Source: an uncultured Bermanella sp. (GTDB lineage: Bacteria > Pseudomonadota > Gammaproteobacteria > Pseudomonadales > Oceanobacteraceae). Taken from it: a stretch of DNA of 9,036 bases. Where the stretch lies: contig CAJXIK010000072.1 in the NCBI GenBank assembly GCA_913054445.1, forward strand, positions 1 through 9,036, read 5' to 3'. Shown here piece after piece: positions 6,478-9,036 of the stretch. The notes beneath the pieces were generated by a model. The model worked only from the letters and a program-made list of their open reading frames with translations, had not been told where the DNA came from and ran no database searches. A program made the translations under genes and the position numbers. Numbering within the stretch: position 1 is the stretch's first letter; each line of letters opens with the position of its first letter.

Positions 6478-8082
6478 ATGAATTGGTTATTGCACAACAT
6501 TAATATTCGCAACAAAATATTCCTGATTAACGGCATCATCATCCTGTTAATTTCCGGTTTACTGGGCTACCTGAGCCTATTGTTGAACGACAATAATCAA
6601 GTCATCGAGCGTCAAAGTGCCAGCCTCAACAAGTTGGAACTCTCACAAATGGCGGTGCGTCATTTTCAGTCCATGAAATACTGGATGTCGGATCTATCGG
6701 TGAGCTGGCTCAATGAATCAGAAGACAACACCGAGACAAGCTATGAAAATCTAAAGGCCACGTTACCTAAGTTAGGGTTCAATAATAGTGGTGAACTCAA
6801 TACCTTGTTGATTAAGTTAGAGAGCTTTCATCAATTTGGCATGGATGCGGTGGATGCCTATGTGGATGAAAACCGTGTACAGGGTAATGCATATACCGCT
6901 AAGGGGCGGGCACTGGCCATGGACATAGAGCAAGGGTTAGATGCCTTGTTGAGCGAGAACAATAAAATTGCCACCGCCGCAGGCGTGCAGGTGAGTGACA
7001 GCAATCGACAGATAACTCAAACCAGCTATGTGTTGGTGGCGCTGGTGGTGCTGGTGGCGGGCGTGCTCTCACAGGTATTGGCCACCCTAGTGGTGAGGCC
7101 CCTGCGTTCTGCCAACACTGCCTTGGCACAGATGAGTACCGGTGCGGGTGATTTGACCCGCAGGTTAAAGGTGGAGGGCAAGGATGAAATAGCCGATTTT
7201 AATATGGCCTTCAACAGTTTCGTGGGAAAAATTCAGGTCATCGTGTTGGGCACGGTGCATACCGCCGAGCAACTCACCATCACCGCGAAAGAGTTAGCCA
7301 AAATAGTGGAAGACAATCATGACCACGTGAAGGAGCAACAATCGGAGACCTTGCAGATGGCCACCGCCATCAACCAAATGTCGGCGACCTCCGATGCGGT
7401 GGCGCAAAACGCATCGCAAACCGCGCAATCCACGCAAGCGGCCCAGGCCGAAGTTAGCTCGAGTAATCAGGTGGTGGAGAAAACCGTCGAGTCCATGCGT
7501 GAACTTGAGAATAAGGTGGCAAGCTCTTCACAATCCATCACCGACTTGGCCCAGCAAACGGAAAGTATCAGCGACCTGTTGGAAGACATTAGCAACATCG
7601 CCGATCAAACCAACCTGTTAGCACTGAATGCCGCCATCGAAGCGGCTCGTGCTGGTGAACAGGGGCGAGGCTTTGCCGTGGTGGCCGATGAGGTGCGTTT
7701 GTTGGCCCAGCGCACGCAGACGGTCACCGACAGCATTCAGAATCTCATCGGTGAGTTACAGACTAAGACCCAGCATAGTGTGACCACCATGCAGGAGGGG
7801 CTAACACAAACCACCGAGACCGCCAGTTTAGCCCATTCCTCAGGGGAATCCCTGAACAGCATCAATGATATGGTGAACACCATCGCCGACATGAGCATGC
7901 AAATTGCCAGTGCCGCCGAACAGCAAAGTGCCACCACCAACGAGGTGAGCCGCAGCATTGAGAAAATGTCGGAGCTGTCCAGTGAATCCTTCGGTTGTGC
8001 CGAACGTACTGCAGAAACTGGCAATAAAATTCAGGAACTGTCCAACCTATTGAACGAATCTGTGGGTAAATTTAAGGTTTAG
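6478..8082 (+). CDS. Methyl-accepting chemotaxis protein (transmembrane chemoreceptor)
   Basis: This inner-membrane receptor would feed a CheA/CheW array controlling flagella or pili. The 534 residues comprise a short cytoplasmic N-terminus, TM1 (about 14-36), a periplasmic sensing region of about 145 residues (37-181) that I cannot assign to a named class, and TM2 (about 182-206). A HAMP domain follows (about 207-260, with RPLRSANTALAQMSTGAGDLTRRL at its start), then a long coiled-coil signalling domain. The hairpin tip is intact around ADQTNLLALNAAIEAARAGE (375-394) and QGRGFAVVADEVR (395-407). No C-terminal CheR/CheB-tethering pentapeptide of the NWETF type is present; the protein ends GKFKV, as many gammaproteobacterial receptors do. 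The ATG at 6478 has no strong ribosome binding site (GTGAG at 6461-6465 is distant). The gene lies 136 bp after the kinase with no clear terminator between, so read-through is possible. Confidence 0.95.
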   Translation: MNWLLHNINIRNKIFLINGIIILLISGLLGYLSLLLNDNNQVIERQSASLNKLELSQMAVRHFQSMKYWMSDLSVSWLNESEDNTETSYENLKATLPKLGFNNSGELNTLLIKLESFHQFGMDAVDAYVDENRVQGNAYTAKGRALAMDIEQGLDALLSENNKIATAAGVQVSDSNRQITQTSYVLVALVVLVAGVLSQVLATLVVRPLRSANTALAQMSTGAGDLTRRLKVEGKDEIADFNMAFNSFVGKIQVIVLGTVHTAEQLTITAKELAKIVEDNHDHVKEQQSETLQMATAINQMSATSDAVAQNASQTAQSTQAAQAEVSSSNQVVEKTVESMRELENKVASSSQSITDLAQQTESISDLLEDISNIADQTNLLALNAAIEAARAGEQGRGFAVVADEVRLLAQRTQTVTDSIQNLIGELQTKTQHSVTTMQEGLTQTTETASLAHSSGESLNSINDMVNTIADMSMQIASAAEQQSATTNEVSRSIEKMSELSSESFGCAERTAETGNKIQELSNLLNESVGKFKV

Positions 8083-8114
8083 GCGTGCTAAAAAACTCAC
8101 CGTATTCACTTTTT

Positions 8115-8142
8115 TTGTTGAATTTAAAATGTTCACTATACT
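8115..8142 (+). promoter_or_regulatory. Candidate sigma-70 promoter of the heme-protein gene
   Basis: TATACT (8137-8142, five of six -10 bases) lies 16 bp after TTGTTG (8115-8120, three of six -35 bases). Transcription would start near 8149, giving a leader of about 65 nt. The -10 element sits inside the dyad described at 8122-8165, so regulation by a bound repressor is possible. Confidence 0.4.
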
Positions 8143-8165
8143 CATTTAAAGCATGCATATTTAAG
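8122..8165. repeat. AT-rich repeats and dyad around the heme-gene promoter
   Basis: ATTTAAA occurs at 8122-8128 and 8144-8150, 22 bp (about two helical turns) apart, and a near copy ATTTAAG is at 8159-8165. The arms AAATG (8127-8131) and CATTT (8143-8147) form a dyad with an 11-bp centre that contains the -10 box. TTCACT is also repeated at 8105-8110 and 8132-8137. The arrangement is operator-like, but the AT-rich composition makes short repeats likely by chance. Confidence 0.35.
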
Positions 8166-8173
8166 ATGCAGAA

Positions 8174-8188
8174 TGTGTCGTGAACACA
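8174..8188 (+). promoter_or_regulatory. Small dyad/hairpin in the heme-gene leader
   Basis: TGTGT (8174-8178) and ACACA (8184-8188) are perfect inverted arms around CGTGA. In mRNA this would be a 5-bp hairpin 13 nt before the Shine-Dalgarno sequence; in DNA it could be a protein-binding dyad. It does not fit the CRP or FNR consensus. Confidence 0.3.
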
Positions 8189-8201
8189 CCACTGAAGTAC
8201 T

Positions 8202-8206
8202 AGGAG
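8202..8206 (+). promoter_or_regulatory. Strong ribosome binding site of the heme-protein gene
   Basis: AGGAG, the start of AGGAGAAGG (8202-8210), lies 7 nt before ATG 8214. It is by far the best Shine-Dalgarno sequence in the window and supports 8214 as the start; a second ATG at 8217 is also possible. High expression is suggested. Confidence 0.75.
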
Positions 8207-8213
8207 AAGGTAA

Positions 8214-8960
8214 ATGATGCAAACATTACGTAAAGGAATCGGCGCAGTATTGTTGCCTTTTTTATTATTAAGCTTGCCGTTGAGCAGCGGCCTCAGTCAT
8301 GCAAGCTCACAAGTTGATTCAGGAAAAGAACTCACCACTCTGTATCGAGCCGCGCGCAAGGTCATCTCAAAAAATCAGGGGCTTATTAACGAACAACGCA
8401 GTGGTAAAAAACTCACGGCCGACTATGTGATTAAAATCACCCTAGAAAATTTTAAGGAAGCCACAGGCCATGAACTTGATATGGCCGATGACCCCATGGG
8501 GGGCAAGCAAGCCATGTTATCTGCGGTACGCTCGGTTATGGACGAGGCGCAAGATCTCATTAATGATGGCGACGTGGGCTTCAAAGGTTTCCTACCCGCC
8601 ATCTTTGCCCGCCAGGTGGGCACTGCCTTCGGAAAAAACACCGGCGGCAAGATTACCATTAAACTCACCGCCCCAAAAAAATATGTACGTAATCGTGCCA
8701 ACCGTCCCGACAAGTGGGAGAAAGCGATTATCTCCGGCAAGTTTGCCAAGGCAGATTACATGAAAGGCAAGCCCTTCTTTGAGGATGCATCGGTTAAGGG
8801 CAAGGCGGCTTTTCGTTATATCTTGCCTGAATATTATTCTCAGTCTTGTTTAGGCTGTCATGGTATGCCTAAAGGCAGCATTGATATCACTGGGGGTAAA
8901 AAAGAGGGTGGCGTGTTGGGTGAACTCGGTGGTGCCATTAGTTTGATTATCTATAAATAA
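8214..8960 (+). CDS. Secreted single-c-heme Tll0287-like (DUF3365) protein
   Basis: Tll0287-like domains are PAS-like folds that bind one covalent heme c and are thought to sense redox state or small gases. They occur alone or at the sensory end of kinases and chemoreceptors. The 248 residues begin with a Sec signal peptide: basic TLRKG, hydrophobic core 10-22, and a likely signal peptidase I cleavage after LSHA (A30). The mature protein would be periplasmic. Family marks include YVRNRANRPDKWEK (157-170), the FFEDASVKGKAAFRYILP region (188-205) and the heme-attachment motif CLGCH (212-216, H216 as proximal heme ligand). No kinase, receptor or membrane domain follows, so any signal must pass to another protein, and the adjacent chemoreceptor is the obvious candidate. 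A strong ribosome binding site and a promoter candidate lie in the leader. Maturation would need the Ccm cytochrome c machinery. Confidence 0.9.
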   Translation: MMQTLRKGIGAVLLPFLLLSLPLSSGLSHASSQVDSGKELTTLYRAARKVISKNQGLINEQRSGKKLTADYVIKITLENFKEATGHELDMADDPMGGKQAMLSAVRSVMDEAQDLINDGDVGFKGFLPAIFARQVGTAFGKNTGGKITIKLTAPKKYVRNRANRPDKWEKAIISGKFAKADYMKGKPFFEDASVKGKAAFRYILPEYYSQSCLGCHGMPKGSIDITGGKKEGGVLGELGGAISLIIYK

Positions 8961-8975
8961 TCGATGCTTATTTTT
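8943..8975 (+). terminator. Weak candidate terminator of the heme-protein gene
   Basis: TTGATTAT (8943-8950) pairs with ATAATCGA (8957-8964) around the loop CTATAA, with one G-U pair. It overlaps the stop codon and is followed shortly by CTTATTTTT (8967-8975). The stem is almost all A-T and the T-run is displaced by a few bases, so the terminator would be inefficient. Confidence 0.3.
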
Positions 8976-8981
8976 AGACAC

Positions 8982-9022
8982 CGCGATTTATTTAAATGAA
9001 TATCGTGATGGAATACTAGTAT
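8982..9022. other. Stem-loop and palindrome at the window end
   Basis: CGCGAT (8982-8987) pairs with ATCGTG (9002-9007), with one G-U pair, around a 14-nt AT-rich loop. A perfect 10-bp palindrome, ATACTAGTAT, follows at 9013-9022. There is no T-run on either strand next to the stem. These could be an operator or control elements for a gene beyond the window. No coding sequence is visible here. Confidence 0.3.
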
Positions 9023-9036
9023 GACGAGTTAATGCT

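Noticed and set aside
7737..8024. 95-codon minus-strand open frame inside the chemoreceptor gene
   Set aside because: It lies opposite a conserved coding frame, has no family resemblance and is explained by the codon pattern of the real gene. The same applies to the other antisense frames in the window.
8174..8188. CRP/FNR-type operator in the heme-gene leader
   Set aside because: The arms are TGTGT and ACACA with a 5-bp centre, whereas CRP sites are TGTGA-N6-TCACA and FNR sites TTGAT-N4-ATCAA.

Overview
The window looks like chromosomal DNA of a free-living, motile, probably aquatic gammaproteobacterium. This is inferred from a Pseudomonas-type RhlE helicase, a PilU retraction ATPase, a two-membrane-segment chemoreceptor, a stand-alone periplasmic c-heme sensor protein and a cytoplasmic hybrid histidine kinase. 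I cannot name the genus. Codon usage and GC content look even across the genes, and I see no transposase, integrase, tRNA, rRNA or CRISPR array.

Layout. Bases 1-52 may hold the last codons of an upstream gene, followed by a non-coding stretch with a long imperfect inverted repeat and then a perfect extended -10 promoter. A DEAD-box RNA helicase of the RhlE group (300-1553, +) follows. Facing it, 36 bp away, is a 188-residue protein (1590-2156, -) that I do not recognise by name but whose motifs suggest an ADP-ribosyltransferase-like fold. It too has a perfect extended -10 promoter. A 312-bp gap separates it from a PilU-type pilus ATPase (2469-3668, +), which ends in a likely intrinsic terminator.

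Next comes a signalling block on the + strand. An HDOD-domain protein (3772-4623) overlaps by 4 bp (ATGA) a soluble hybrid sensor kinase with a receiver domain (4620-6341). After 136 bp there is a methyl-accepting chemotaxis protein (6478-8082). A 131-bp AT-rich, repeat-bearing leader then precedes a secreted Tll0287-like (DUF3365) single-c-heme protein (8214-8960).

How they may work together (inference). The region from 2469 onward gathers surface motility (pilus retraction), phosphorelay signalling and chemoreception around a heme protein able to sense redox state or a gas. The HDOD-kinase pair is very likely one translationally coupled unit. The chemoreceptor and heme protein could form a two-piece periplasmic sensor, since DUF3365 domains occur fused to kinases and chemoreceptors elsewhere. 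Co-function of the whole block is not proven by the sequence. The most novel candidates are the ART-like protein and the chemoreceptor/heme-protein pairing.
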